A stretch of DNA of 64,000 nucleotides, from the NCBI RefSeq assembly GCF_004193775.1, contig NC_041011.1:39935167-39999166 (forward strand), read 5' to 3'. Below, in pieces: positions 38,321 to 55,300 of this stretch. The notes beneath the pieces are model-generated. The model was not told where the DNA came from and ran no database searches. It was given only the letters and a program-made list of their open reading frames with translations. How positions within the stretch are numbered: position 1 is the stretch's first letter; the number at the start of each line of letters is the position of its first letter. Both the position numbers and the translations under genes were made by a program. Origin of the DNA: Glycine soja (taxonomy: Eukaryota > Streptophyta > Magnoliopsida > Fabales > Fabaceae).

Positions 38321-39030
38321 GTGTCCATAAACATCAACGGGGCAAAGCTTCAAACAACTATAAATAACACAAAATACCCTCAATATAGTCACACACTTGC
38401 GCATAACATACCTTCACAAACCATATTCAATCTCAATACTATGACATTCTTAGGAGAAACAAGCACTCAGATCATTTCCAACTCGAGATTAACATTCATT
38501 TTTCCAAATGGATCAATCATTCACAACCAAACTAGTGCTTATTTTCAATGTCCTACTCCAATACCGATGCGAGTTCTTGAAAATTGTTCTTTTGATCCAT
38601 TGAACAGTAGAATTCACAACACCCTTAGACTAACCAATGACCAATTTATGGATAAAATCTACTATCGACAACCATCCATAGTTGCAAGTAAGCAATCTTT
38701 TTTTCATTCTCTACAATTGGAAAATGATGATGATGTTTGCACAATGTTAATGTGCAATGAGTAATACTCATGTGTTGGCCCTATAGAATTATTATGTATC
38801 ATCAATAGAACACTCGATGGTATATTCAACCTACTTTAACACACCATCACTCCTACTCATGATACATTTTTTTATTACAACGGCAAGTGGAAAATACCAT
38901 GACAATGCGATTTTTCAGGTTACTCCTTCACTGGAATAAATCCAATAAGATTTCAAATTCCTTCAGGATGTAGCATCGAAAAACTCAAGGATGTCATCAA
39001 GAAGTTGCGCCTATAGGGATTCCCTTTATG
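38321..39030 (+). pseudogene. Second MuDR-type N-terminal-like fragment
   Basis: An open stretch to 38762 (LTNDQFMDKIYYRQPSI, then ENDDDVCTMLMCNE) is followed after a stop by SCVGPIELLCIINRTLDG. Further on is SGYSFTGINPIRFQIPSGCS followed by EKLKDVIKKLR, which looks like the start of yet another PB1-like unit. Stops occur at 38762 and several places beyond. It is best read as remains of a MuDR-family N-terminus that was repeated or exchanged within the element; the assignment is by pattern only. Confidence 0.4.
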
Positions 39031-39803
39031 AAATTCATGAATCACAATTGGTCAGACAATTGTTCTTTTGACAGCCATGACATACAAAATATTCAGAAAA
39101 ATTAACCAAGTATCAAATAATAGAGTTGATAACCAATAAAGATGTGTTAAAGGTGCTAATAGAATCCAACTATTGGAAGCGTTTTTGTCCAATATAATTT
39201 TAGCTATTTTTAACAAACCAATAATCCAACTATTGCAAGAAGACATGTTCACTGCACAACATCTTTCAAACTAAGATTACTTTTTTCATTTTCATGTTTA
39301 AATTGTTATTGTTATTACATTGAGTTGTTTTTGTTTTATTATGTTTTATTTATTATGTTTCAAATTCATTTTATTATTTTCAATTGTTATTTGAGAGTTT
39401 TAATTTCTCCAAAAGTTTTATATAAATTAAATATTATCGAACAAAATTTATTATCAATTAAGTCTTGTACAAATTAAATAATATAAAAAAAATAATTATA
39501 CTTAATAACATTATTTTCATAAACAAATAAAAATTATTTTAATAAAAAATTATTTTTAAAATCAATTAAAAATATTTTTATATAATATAATATTTAAATT
39601 ATTTTAATAATTTAAATTAAAACAAATTTAATAATAAAAATAAAATGTAAATTATAAAAAATAATTAAAATCAACAAAAGTTGGGGTGACAAATCCTGAC
39701 TTCTCAAAGAAGCTCAAAACTCATGTATTTTGGGAAATAAAATACAAAGTAATGTACTTTAGAAATATTATGGAGAAAGAAGGTGTAAATGGGTAAAAAA
39801 ATC

Positions 39804-39812
39804 TAATTTATT
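39804..39812. repeat. Right 9-bp target-site duplication (TAATTTATT)
   Basis: Exact match to 31375-31383; one further G is also shared, so a 10-bp duplication is possible. Confidence 0.9.
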
Positions 39813-40042
39813 GATCAACTGATCATCAAACTTCAGGTGAGTTGCTGATTTGTAATGCTATTGCGGTTCAGAAATAATTTTAATTTGTACCTAATGTATA
39901 TACTGTTAGGCAAAGTACAATGTGTCAAAAGTATGCATACAAAAGTTTTTGGTCTCTTTAATTTTCACTAGAAAGAAGCTATTTCTCTGTTTTTTTACTC
40001 GAATAATTTTATTATTTTGATTTTACAAAATTTCGCTATCGA

Positions 40043-40043
<1 letters not shown>

Positions 40044-40112
<69 letters not shown>
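40044..40112. repeat. (TA)n microsatellite
   Basis: An almost pure alternating TA tract of about 69 bases. A 63-codon open frame through it is just Tyr-Ile repetition and is not a gene. Confidence 0.97.
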
Positions 40113-40116
<4 letters not shown>

Positions 40117-42300
40117 TTGATTACTTAACAACTCTAATGCATTTATCCTTATATATCTTTCATTCTAATTATATTTTTCTATGCACAAAAATCTTATATC
40201 TTACTTAAAAGGATCGTGTTCAGTATTATTTGAAATCAACATCTGATTGGTATCAAGGAATTTACAACTAGCAAGACAAAAGAATATTTTTATTTATCCA
40301 TAAAAATAAAAAATAATATAAAAAAATTTATAATAATTTACAAATGATGTTTAACAAATTTAACTAGATTCATTTGTTATAAGAAAAGAATATAAAAAAA
40401 TGATTAGTTTATAATATATTTTAGTGCAATTGGTACCAAAAGAAATATAGTTTAGTACGACTAATAAAATCGACAGACGTTTATGAATTATATCCTCTAC
40501 AAGTAGTACAACCAACAAGATATACGTGAAAGCACCATTTATGAACTATCTTATTTTAAGGTTCATTTTTCCAATATGTCATTTGTCTTAGCATCCCATG
40601 CTCCGCCAGTTATAGCAAGCTTCTATACTTGTTTTCTATCGAGGAGATTTATGTGAGGGTGAAATTGGCAAAAAAAAAAAAAAAAACGCAAGTAGTTAAG
40701 ACGTCATGCTGAAAATGTTTCTTGTTATGAAGAAGACACCAAAGAATAAAAAATCGGGACTGCTTGGGAATACATCGCATGTGCTTTTATTTAATAATTT
40801 CTTTTTACGAAACTTACAATTCGCCTTTAGACCTTATATGATTTGTCAATCTTATATTAATATTACATTCATAGAATCATATTTCATAAAACTCTATTGA
40901 CTAAGTTTGCATCGTACAACGCAAATGAGATATCAAAATATTTGGTTGAGTAGCTTTCATACATAGAAGTGGACTATCATACTATATGGATCACGATCAC
41001 ATGTGAATCAGAATCAGTAAAGAACTACAGGTCATGCAGTTGGACTCAGGATGCATATATTTCAATATCGAAAGGTGTGTAATAAAATTTTATAGTTGAA
41101 AATATGTATTTTATCAAAGATTACTCTACAACCCACTAGAGTTTGTCTATTGGTAAAGAATTTGGACAGTATATATGTTTTACTGAGGTATTAAATTTTA
41201 TTCTAATTGTCACCATCATATACAGAAGAAAAAAAATTCTCAACATTTATTTTCCTAATCTCATCCCAATTGGGTTAATCTTTCCACGTGACAAATCAAA
41301 CTTCCGTAAATGCATTAGAGTTGTGTTATTCACACAACTCATACAATATTTATACAACTCTTTTATATCTTCGTTACATCATTTATTACACACATCTCAT
41401 TCTTTTCATTCTTAGTCATATAAATAAAATAGTAATATGTTGTATGAATTATTGTACAAATAATATTTTTCAATACATTAGGTGTATCATATAAAATTAT
41501 ATAGAAGTTATCAAATTTAGACTTAAAATTATTCTTAATCGTTCATAAAGATGCTTGCATGGTCAAGGCTAACCCTCTTTCACCTCTCACTAGATAAATC
41601 GTCTTAACTTCAAATTTGGTTTATTATTAAAGTTTTCCAGATTAATACAGTTAATCCTTAGAAGTAGTAACTTGTATTATTTTTATCCGTCAAGTTTTGG
41701 TCTATACGAGATAGTACTTTTTTTTTGGTGAAATACAAGATAGTACTTTGAGGAATAAAATTATTTACAAGTTGACAATTTAATAGGATAAGTTCGTTAA
41801 ATAAGTATCACTTTAGAAAACCAATAGTATAAATTTACATTTCCAATGACCAAAAAACACAAGTCGGCTTCTAATCACCAAATTATATTAGCTCAGTTTA
41901 CAATAATCATTTATACGATAACATAATTTATTATGCAGTGATTATGATTTATGATAATCATTTATACGATAATGTAATTTATTTTTCATGGTACATCAGA
42001 ATTGAATCCACTTTGCTCAATGGACTCTTCATTTAATAGCGGTGGTGCCCTTGCAGTTAGAAATAAATGCATGCATTTATTCATATGTACTCGATGTCCA
42101 CAAGTTCTCAATTCAGCATCATTACTGGCCCCAGAAGATTTGTATGGTGGATTCCTCAGATCAGAAGTTGAATGAAATTAACATGAACAGACAGTATTAC
42201 TGGAATCATGCTTATTTTCAGCATTGAACTAATGAAAAACAGAAATTAAAATTATAAAAATGTATAACCCCATCAATCTCTTTATTAGCATAATGTGTTC
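40113..42300. other. Intergenic stretch, no gene seen
   Basis: No credible coding frame. A short direct duplication of AATCATTTATACGATAA is present near 41904 and 41957. The part right of about 42300 may be downstream of the RecQ transcript. Confidence 0.45.
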
Positions 42301-42768
42301 CCAAAATCATCCCATATTGACCGAGAAAATATTTCAAGTTCTTAAAAAATTTGACGCTTCAAAAATGGAGAGGAGGTCCAGCTGTTCCAGGTGAAGCTGT
42401 ATCCACTATCCAGTCCTTGTACTTCAACGAACTAGAAGGAACCATTGCTAACTCTAGACCAATAAGATCATGGCCAAAAAAGAAGCTATAGAACGAAATT
42501 TCCAGTTTACCAAGATTAGAATTTTGTGTGAATTTAATTCTTTTTTATTGTTCCATCAATTTTTTTCCTTCAAAATTTTGGTACATCTTGGATAAACATT
42601 TCTCTTTTTTGTAGATCTGAAAAATAATGACCTAGAAAGAGATTTTGACTTTTCCACGGGTAAACCATAAAGATAAAATCCCAAGGGCAAAAACGCAATA
42701 GGTACTGCTCCACAAAGTCCAGAGAGTTGGTTAGAGCGTACCAGACTTGATATTGATCGTGCAACAAC

Positions 42769-48113
<5,345 letters not shown>

Positions 48114-48806
48114 TTCGATTCCCGCGCTTTTTTCTGCTTTCAATTCTACTTTGCGCTCTTATGCTTCTGCTCCCTCCCGGGTTTAAGACAAGGTTGGGGA
48201 CGCGGACTTTGCTGCTTAAACAGTAAAACGAGGTCGTATTATTATTATTCTTCAAATTAATTGTGATAAAATAATACATTATCTGCTTCAAATAGTGAAA
48301 TAATGTTTCTTTAATTTTTTTATTATTAAGAAACACTAGGAAAACAAAGAAAGACCTTAAAAAGTTATTGAATGTTGGTTGTATATTTTATGAGAGGTGT
48401 ATCTAGTAAGAAAAATAAGAAAATGAGAGAGAGAGAGAGGTGTGAGCTGTAATATGATATATGATCACGAAGAAATAGAAAGAAAAAGAAAATAAAAATG
48501 AAGAAAGAGATATAAGAAAAAAAGTTGCATGATAAAAAAAATCATATATCATCTGTATATATCTTTTTTCTTTCTTTTTAGATGTAACTTTATAGTTTAT
48601 ACATAGATATTAATGAGTGGGGGGTAATTTTATCGGAAAGTAAATTAAATGATAGAAGATATTATAGTAAAATTAAATAAAAAATTGTGATACATCTTTT
48701 TTATATTTATTAAAGCCATATTTTTCAATTAATTAAAATGTATGTTTTTTTTTATAAAATTATAAGTTTATTATTTTATATAATATATATTATATTTTCA
48801 AATACT

Positions 48807-48815
48807 TATATATAA
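48807..48815 (+). promoter_or_regulatory. Candidate TATA box for the 154-aa gene
   Basis: TTATATATAAG-type sequence about 95 bases before the ATG at 48906. Transcription would start near 48840 and give a leader of about 65 bases, which favours the upstream ATG. Motif evidence only. Confidence 0.35.
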
Positions 48816-48905
48816 GAATCTTTATCTATTATTTTGTCTCACCCATAAAATGTCTACACTTACCTGAATCCAAGGAACATCAATGAGTATCGGTGTCAGC
48901 ATCCA

Positions 48906-49370
48906 ATGTTTAAATCTTTATCTTCTTTGTCCAACGTTCATCCTTCACAACCTCCAAAGTCCAAATACCCAGCACCTCTCCATCACACTACACACCTAAA
49001 ACACAAGCCAAGCGACCATCAAAGAGAGTCACTCAGTACCATTTTCGATTACAAAGCAGTGTATGGGAAGAAGCAAGAAGGCATGGCAACTGAAGAAGAC
49101 CTTAAATGGAAAATGAAGTTGATTAGAAACTGCCACACACAAGACCCTCCTGTAGTCAACTATGACACTTGGTTCATGGAAGAGAGGAAGACACCAACAA
49201 TAAAAAGGGAGCCACTGAAACTAGAGAGGGATTACTTAGGCGAGGAGGACTTCAAATATGAGGGGATTTTTCTTGTTGCTACTGGGGGTTTAGTATTCCT
49301 GAGAGTTTTCTGTAAAAAAGGGCAAAAGGGAATTGTGAGGAGAGGAATTGGTGTAATTTTCTCTTCTTGA
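48906..49370 (+). CDS. Unrecognised 154-aa protein with one C-terminal membrane segment
   Basis: I do not recognise this family. The first 36 residues (MFKSLSSLSNVHPSQPPKSK...) are rich in Ser, Pro, His and Lys with no acidic residue, as in organelle targeting peptides. A second methionine (residue 60, at 49083) begins a charged segment with MATEEDLKWKMKLIRNCHTQ and VVNYDTWFMEERK (about 83-95). Residues 120-136 (GIFLVATGGLVFLRVFC) form one plausible membrane helix, followed by a basic tail (KKGQKGIVRRG). One exon, ending with TGA after VIFSS. It lies between the RecQ and DUF3511 genes and is transcribed away from RecQ, with about 0.8 kb between the two starts. Translation may begin at either ATG. 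Real coding status is likely from the protein's composition, but function is unknown. Confidence 0.6.
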   Translation: MFKSLSSLSNVHPSQPPKSKYPAPLHHTTHLKHKPSDHQRESLSTIFDYKAVYGKKQEGMATEEDLKWKMKLIRNCHTQDPPVVNYDTWFMEERKTPTIKREPLKLERDYLGEEDFKYEGIFLVATGGLVFLRVFCKKGQKGIVRRGIGVIFSS

Positions 49371-51405
49371 AGAACTCAGCTTATAATCGGGCGCCGAACT
49401 CTTAATGGAAGAAAACCTTCGATTCAGTAATTCATCTTAATCACTTGTGTAAGTTTCATTGTGCATTCACTGTGTAAGGAATATGTTCTCTTTTGATGTT
49501 CCCTGAATTATCCTTCCTGTTATGAGCTTTGAGCTGTTACTGGTTTAATAATTTTGCTTGTTTGTTGGTATATGTTTTATATTGTTCTCCCTAATTAGTT
49601 GCTCGATAAAATGCCTAAACTGATGTATTTACCAAATTTTAGCTCTTCAAGATTGTTTCTTGTTCTGTCAAAGCTCGATGATCTCGTGCTAAGTTTGTAT
49701 ATATTATTTGCGTGCTTGAGTTATCTCATCGGTTCAATAAAATGCATACACTGTTGAGTAACTCCTTGTTCTTTAGTCTTGGTGATCTATTCATGGCTGT
49801 TAATTCTTGTTAGGAGTTTAGCTCTTGGTACTTTTAGTTTAAACCGGAATATGTATATGCAGAGATTGATATAAAAGTGCTGTCAGTTCATGTTAGTCCA
49901 AAAACGAAAAGAGGACTTGTGGTGCTGTAATTGATGTGAAGCAAATTTGCCACTGTTGTCATGCTGTCATGGACCCTTTTTTCCTTTTCTTTGTTTTTGG
50001 ATATGTTATCATATAGCTTTTGCTCTTAGACTGCCATTCATTTGCTGCATATCATGAATTGAATATTTTCTCATGCCAAAGCATTTTTGAAAGCTCAATG
50101 TCTAATTGTTAGTATATTTATAAGATTCTTGTTTCACAATATTTCATGACTTTTAATTCTTTTCCTTTTATGTACATATTCTGTAATAGAAACCTTCCAT
50201 CTAGAAAATTCACTTTCCTTTTAGCGTTGAATAACTGTTCCTTTAGTTATTTGCTTCTTCATTTGTTCCTCTTTTAATAAAAAGGGTAAATAGTTTAAGA
50301 GTTAATTGATAAAAAATTCTGTTTGTTAGTTAGAACTAATTCCTTAACTCCTTGATAGACTTCTTTCAAAAAATATCAAAGCTTTCTTCATCCATTTATT
50401 AAAATAAATAAATAAATAAATAGTTGAAGAATAATTTAATTTATGAACAATTTTTTTTATTTTTGTTTTTAATTTAACGGGTGCTTATTATAATAATTAT
50501 AATAGTTCCATGATTTAATAAAAACAAATAAGTTACTAATGATAATAGAAAAGAGTTAATTGGATGTCACATCCTTTTAGTTCTAAGGTTTTAAACACAT
50601 TATGACATGTTTTAAACTTTCCATCTAAAATAAAGATATTAAACCATAATAAATTGATTTGCTTCTAAGAATTGACTTGGGTGTATACCCATGTCAATTT
50701 TATATCTCGCGACGTATGGATGGTGACAATTTAAAAATCCTATATTTAATAATCATAAAAAAATAATAAAAATTAATTCTCTTTTTCAAAAATAATAAAA
50801 AAATTGATTTGCTTAATTAATTAGAGATAACCGACTTGAGAAGTAGTAATGGTGAACTCAAATTTGATTTCAAATTTTTTTTTTCAAAAAGATTTTTTTC
50901 ATAATTTTCCTTGTAATAAACTATGGTGATGACTCTTCAATTTTTAGATCGGTTTTCGATGTCCTCTCTCGACCCTGGTTGCGACAATCAGTCATAAAAA
51001 AATCAATTAAGAAACATCAGTTTGTTTACGTAACCTGGTCTTGAATCTCAAGTCAAAAAACAAGAAGAAAAAAAATGTATAGAATCTCATTGTTCCAAGC
51101 TTTCGAGGACACCAAGAAACGGTTTGAGGGTGATACTGGAAATGGAAAGATGAAACCATTTCGCTAGATGTCACCACTGAAAGAGGGGAAAAAGATAAGA
51201 TTTTACAAGATGGAACTAATGCAAGAAAGAAAGAAACGCAACCCATATTTATCCTAGAAAAAAGCAAACATGCAAAGCAAGAATCTGTACATGTATAGCA
51301 AACTCTCGAAAGCGCATTCACCGGATTGAAACCACGAGGAAGGTTCCCTCACATATACAATACAAGTAACGTAATATAAAGATGACACATTCCAATGCAT
51401 TATAG
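49371..51405. other. Intergenic stretch, no gene seen
   Basis: The first few hundred bases are probably 3' untranslated sequence of the 154-aa gene. The rest shows no coding frame. A short (AAAT)n tract sits at about 50401-50422. The 100-codon frame at 51007-51321 (minus) lies in what should be the DUF3511 3' region and has no family features. Confidence 0.45.
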
Positions 51406-51732
51406 CTAAAAATTGGCGACGATCTTCATGTACGTGACCTTAATACTGCGAAATCCTTCCTTAAGAGAAGACTTGGCCTTGCCTTGGGTTTCGTAAAGCT
51501 GGTATTTGGCCACTCTGCGCTTTCTCTTGGTCTCGTCGTGATTCCATCGCGATTCATTATTGGGTTTTCGTTCACTCCTTGGAGATGGCTTATAATTAGT
51601 AGATGCCCTGTCCCTGTTCCTTTGTATCCTCATTCGGTTGTCATGTATGGTTCTCCGTTGCACTTCATGTAGTTGGATCTGTCTCGTCCCTACACAGAAT
51701 GATTGAGCCTGACGTTGCTGGATCACTTCCAT
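51406..51732 (-). CDS. DUF3511 family protein, 108 aa
   Basis: A single exon starting MEVIQQRQAQSFCVGTR. The C-terminal domain (about residues 62-107) has the DUF3511 signature: a basic KRKRRVAKYQLYETQGKAKS followed by SLKEGFRSIKVTYMKIV. The protein is small, very basic (Arg/Lys/Gln-rich) and has no signal or membrane segment. DUF3511 proteins are plant-specific, usually 80-150 residues, and of unknown biochemical function; several respond to stress in expression studies. The start is the only in-frame ATG near the domain, and no intron is needed. Confidence 0.88.
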   Translation of the reverse strand: MEVIQQRQAQSFCVGTRQIQLHEVQRRTIHDNRMRIQRNRDRASTNYKPSPRSERKPNNESRWNHDETKRKRRVAKYQLYETQGKAKSSLKEGFRSIKVTYMKIVANF

Positions 51733-52352
51733 CTATATGATTTGATTGGATATGATAATCAATTCTTAAATCTCAAAATTCTATCCAGGTTTTATATTTT
51801 CCTTCTATATATGTATTGGCGTTTGATTGTCCCTCTATCTCTCTCTCCCTTTATTATGAATCTTTAACTTGGTTAGATAGAGAGAAAGAAAGGATATTGG
51901 AATTCAAGAGTCTTGAAATGCTATGAATTGTGTTTTATATATGATTTCATGGTAGAGAAGAAAGGAGAGATCAGAGGTGAATGGAGGTAAATTGGTCAGT
52001 CTAAATTTAGCCATGTTCATCACCCTCCACTATATACAATTTCTTGGTTCAAAAAAGAAAACTATATATAGTTTCTCTTTAAAAAAAACTACATATAAGT
52101 TTATCGCGCTAATTTTGGGTATCACCCTATACAACTGTAATTGCAGCTAGTAAATATAGCATGTACAAAATGCCAAATTTCAAATTGTATGTCATATACA
52201 AAAAAAGAAAAAGAAAATATTCAATGAAATTAATTATCATTTACCTCTTGAAAATTTCTTATTTTTCTATAGGAACTTTTCCATATACACATGCAATCAG
52301 TTAAAAAATTCGATCTCAATTCATCAGAAATCAATGCTTGCTGGTCTCCTTG

Positions 52353-55300
52353 TCAAGTGTCTACAATCTTTGGTACACATTTCTTGAATTTCTTGGCGTT
52401 TTCGGTGAGGGACACCTGGAGGGTAGTTAAAAAACAGTAAAAATCAATAAGTATGTTAGAACAAAGAATTTGCAATACAGGAAAGGTTAGTGGACTAGGC
52501 AGAAAAAAAAGGTATATAGTCACATACGATGCAAGACTTCCACTCAGATTTATCTTTATTATGTCCTTGACAAGGAAGATGGCGGAATATGTGAACAAGT
52601 ACAACAGCATCCAGAGCAGCGTATTCTAACTGCACATATAGAACCGCGTTAGATAACTGAATGACTTGGTTCAAATGTGTTGCTCTTCGTATTCAGCAGG
52701 CATGTATGGATTGCAAGACCTAGCATACTAGGAATTATTCAAAAACTCAAGTTCCCCAAGCAAATGTCTCAAATGCATAATCAGAAAAGTTTAGCATTAA
52801 TGGATAGCAAAGAAGAAAGGGGAGCTATTACTTGATGTGGAGTTAAAGGTCTTTGCTCCCAATTGCTGTTTCGTCTTGTCTTGTTTAAACTAGCTCCCAG
52901 TATTTTCTGATTTACCAATAAAAACACCGGTTTTGTCAAAATAAACTAACATGGAAAAACCAGGGGTTTTGATAATTATCCCTTTTAAATATCAAAACTA
53001 CTTAAAAGGAGACATGAACACTAAAAGAAACATTAATACATACAGTACCTCTGTAAGCCCAGCCAAACCACCCCGAGGTTCTTTAAAAACATTCTGGATG
53101 TCCAGCAACATTTCATAGTTCTTGAAACATCTCAACTCTTCATACGAATAAGCAAGTTGCTTTGCATCGCATTGGAAATTATAGCCTGAAAATACAAGCC
53201 ATTGGGCAGTTTGGTTACTAGTTGAGATTTATAAAAAACACTAAGTGCTTCATCTGTCTTGAGCATTTTTGCTTACAATTGTAAGAAGATACTACTTATC
53301 ACAGCCCATTAATAGTAGCAATCTCATTCAGGTCAAAATAATCATATTACAGAAGTTATGGATCAATCTTGTCCACAAAAAATTTGGTTTGTCAATCTAT
53401 TCAAAGACTAATGAATTTAGAATTTTCATACCAAGTTTTAGAATTCTAGGTGACAGCAAAATGCGAGATAGACAGTTATCTAAAATGTCAGGCACTTCTT
53501 TGTGTAACTTTATCAGATCAAAGATAAAAGCCGAATCTTCAGAAGCAATCTGCATGATAGAAACCTGAAACATGGAAATTCAAGGAGGAAAGGAAAAGAG
53601 AGAATCAAGAGTTCAGCTTCTGATCAGTGACATGCATAGCTCGAAACGATTCAACAAGACCTATAACTTTAAATAAACTTAGAAAGATGTACGGAGAAAC
53701 ATTAATCTATCAGGAAGATCATTTTATTTACCTTGTTTGGTTTGCTGCCTTTTATATAATTGGGTTTCCATTCACAGTCAAGACCTATAACTTTAAAACC
53801 CTCAATATGCCTTGTTGCATCAAGCAAACCTTCAACTTCATCAACCCAAATGATGCTTTCAACCAATAATTCATCAAGATTTAAATAATGCCCTTGCAGA
53901 TTACTTGTTTCAGGTACTGCAGGAAATAAAGCAGTTTTGTGTTTGTCATCTGGAGAATAAATCGCAGAGAATAGACACTTTACATAATAAAGTAAATAAA
54001 AGAAAATGGTAACAACATCAATGTAAGCGAGATGGTAACAAAGGCAATAAGAAATTTCAGGGATACAAGAAAAAAAAAATAGAAAATAACAGGAAAAAAA
54101 GAGAACTATTTGAAGTAAAAGAAGAATAAGCAACCAGCAATCTTAATGGGTACACAATTTGTGTTAATTAGAATTATTTTCTCCTTGGTCACAACAAGCT
54201 GGCTTACCATTGATGTCCAAAAACCTGGATAGGGAGTACCGATCACACAGTTCATCAACTTTCTCCATGTATCCAGCTTCCATTGCCAAATAAACCTTGA
54301 ACAAGTAAAATTAAAAGATTATACTATATACACATTTGAAAATTTTACTGGGGCTATAAGGCCAAAATTGTCGAGAAAAACTAACATTCAACAAGCATCA
54401 TTTTTTTCAAAAACATAAATAAATAAAAATATTATAAACCTTATTACATCTTCATTTCAATATAATGGAGAACCAGAGTGTTAATATTTTGCTCATAAGC
54501 CTATGTTCTGTATCAACTTTAAATGAAACTGTCACAATTTCCAATTGAGCAGCTGATGCTTTAATAATACATCCTGGGCACTTCACACTGTTCAATCCCA
54601 CTCAAAACTGGGCATAATGGGCTCATGAAGCCTCCCTGTCTTGAATTTGAAAATCTTCAGTCTTCTTTTTAATATATCCACTCTAAGCAATTCTAATAGC
54701 AGCAGCGTGGATGGTGCCTAATAACCAAGCAAAATTATGCTTAGGGTGCCTATGTATTATGTGACTGATATATTAAGTTAGAGAGCTGGTAAAAAAAACC
54801 AATCATATATTCTGGGAGGCGACCCCTAGCCTTGTAATTTACACCATCCATCAGTTTATAACAAACAAGTATGAGTGTACCACCTGAAACCCCTTGTCTT
54901 TAAGCAATGGGTTCAATACTTCAATTATCAACAGACTAGCAGTGATTTAAAAACTCACTGAGAAATATTCTTACCTTTGCAAAAACAATTTTAAACAATG
55001 TATAGATCATCCAATATTTAGGAAATATACTTTAAACATATTTTGCAGCACTGGTTACTCACATGGCCCAAATCACCCATTAAATATTAAGAGAAGAGTA
55101 ACACAATGAAATGTTTGTTCTGGTTTTCATGAGGAATAAGTTGACAAATATAAAGTTAATAAAGTTAAATAAAGCTAATGAAGACACCTGAAGGTTGTCT
55201 AACAAGTACTGCTGAAAACACCATGCAACTAAAGCGGAATAGGAAACAGATTGTCTAAGTGTCTTTTGTAAACAACACAACCAACATAGCAAAGAAATCA

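Larger units (their letters stand above)
31384..39803. mobile_element. 8.42-kb MULE carrying a plant-mobile-domain gene
   Basis: The left end GGTTTTTTTAACCATTTATA and the right end (reverse complement GATTTTTTTACCCATTTACA) begin an inverted repeat. It is about 88-90% identical for the first 130 bp (shared TAATATTTCTAAAGTAC, ATACATGAGTTTTGAGCTTC, TTTGAGAAGTC.GGATTTGT) and is traceable to about 190-220 bp. A perfect 9-bp TSD flanks it. Inside, in order: a 144-bp tandem array, a decayed MAIN-like gene, a 189-bp array, a MuDR-N-terminus-like frame, a 160-bp array and a second N-terminus-like fragment. No transposase catalytic region or SWIM finger was found, so it is non-autonomous. The terminus itself contains a small hairpin (GAAGTCGGGAT..ATCCCGACTTC near 31492-31514). 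Confidence 0.9.

Noticed and set aside
28146..39803. One single 11.7-kb element bounded by TAATTTATT at both ends
   Set aside because: The outer left terminus (GGATAAATAATT) does not match the right terminus (GATTTTTTTACCC), while each element has its own matching pair.
40017..40208. 63-codon frame
   Set aside because: Translation of a (TA)n microsatellite.
51007..51321. 104-codon minus-strand frame downstream of DUF3511
   Set aside because: Lies where the 3' untranslated region should be; hydrophobic low-complexity composition typical of T-rich DNA.
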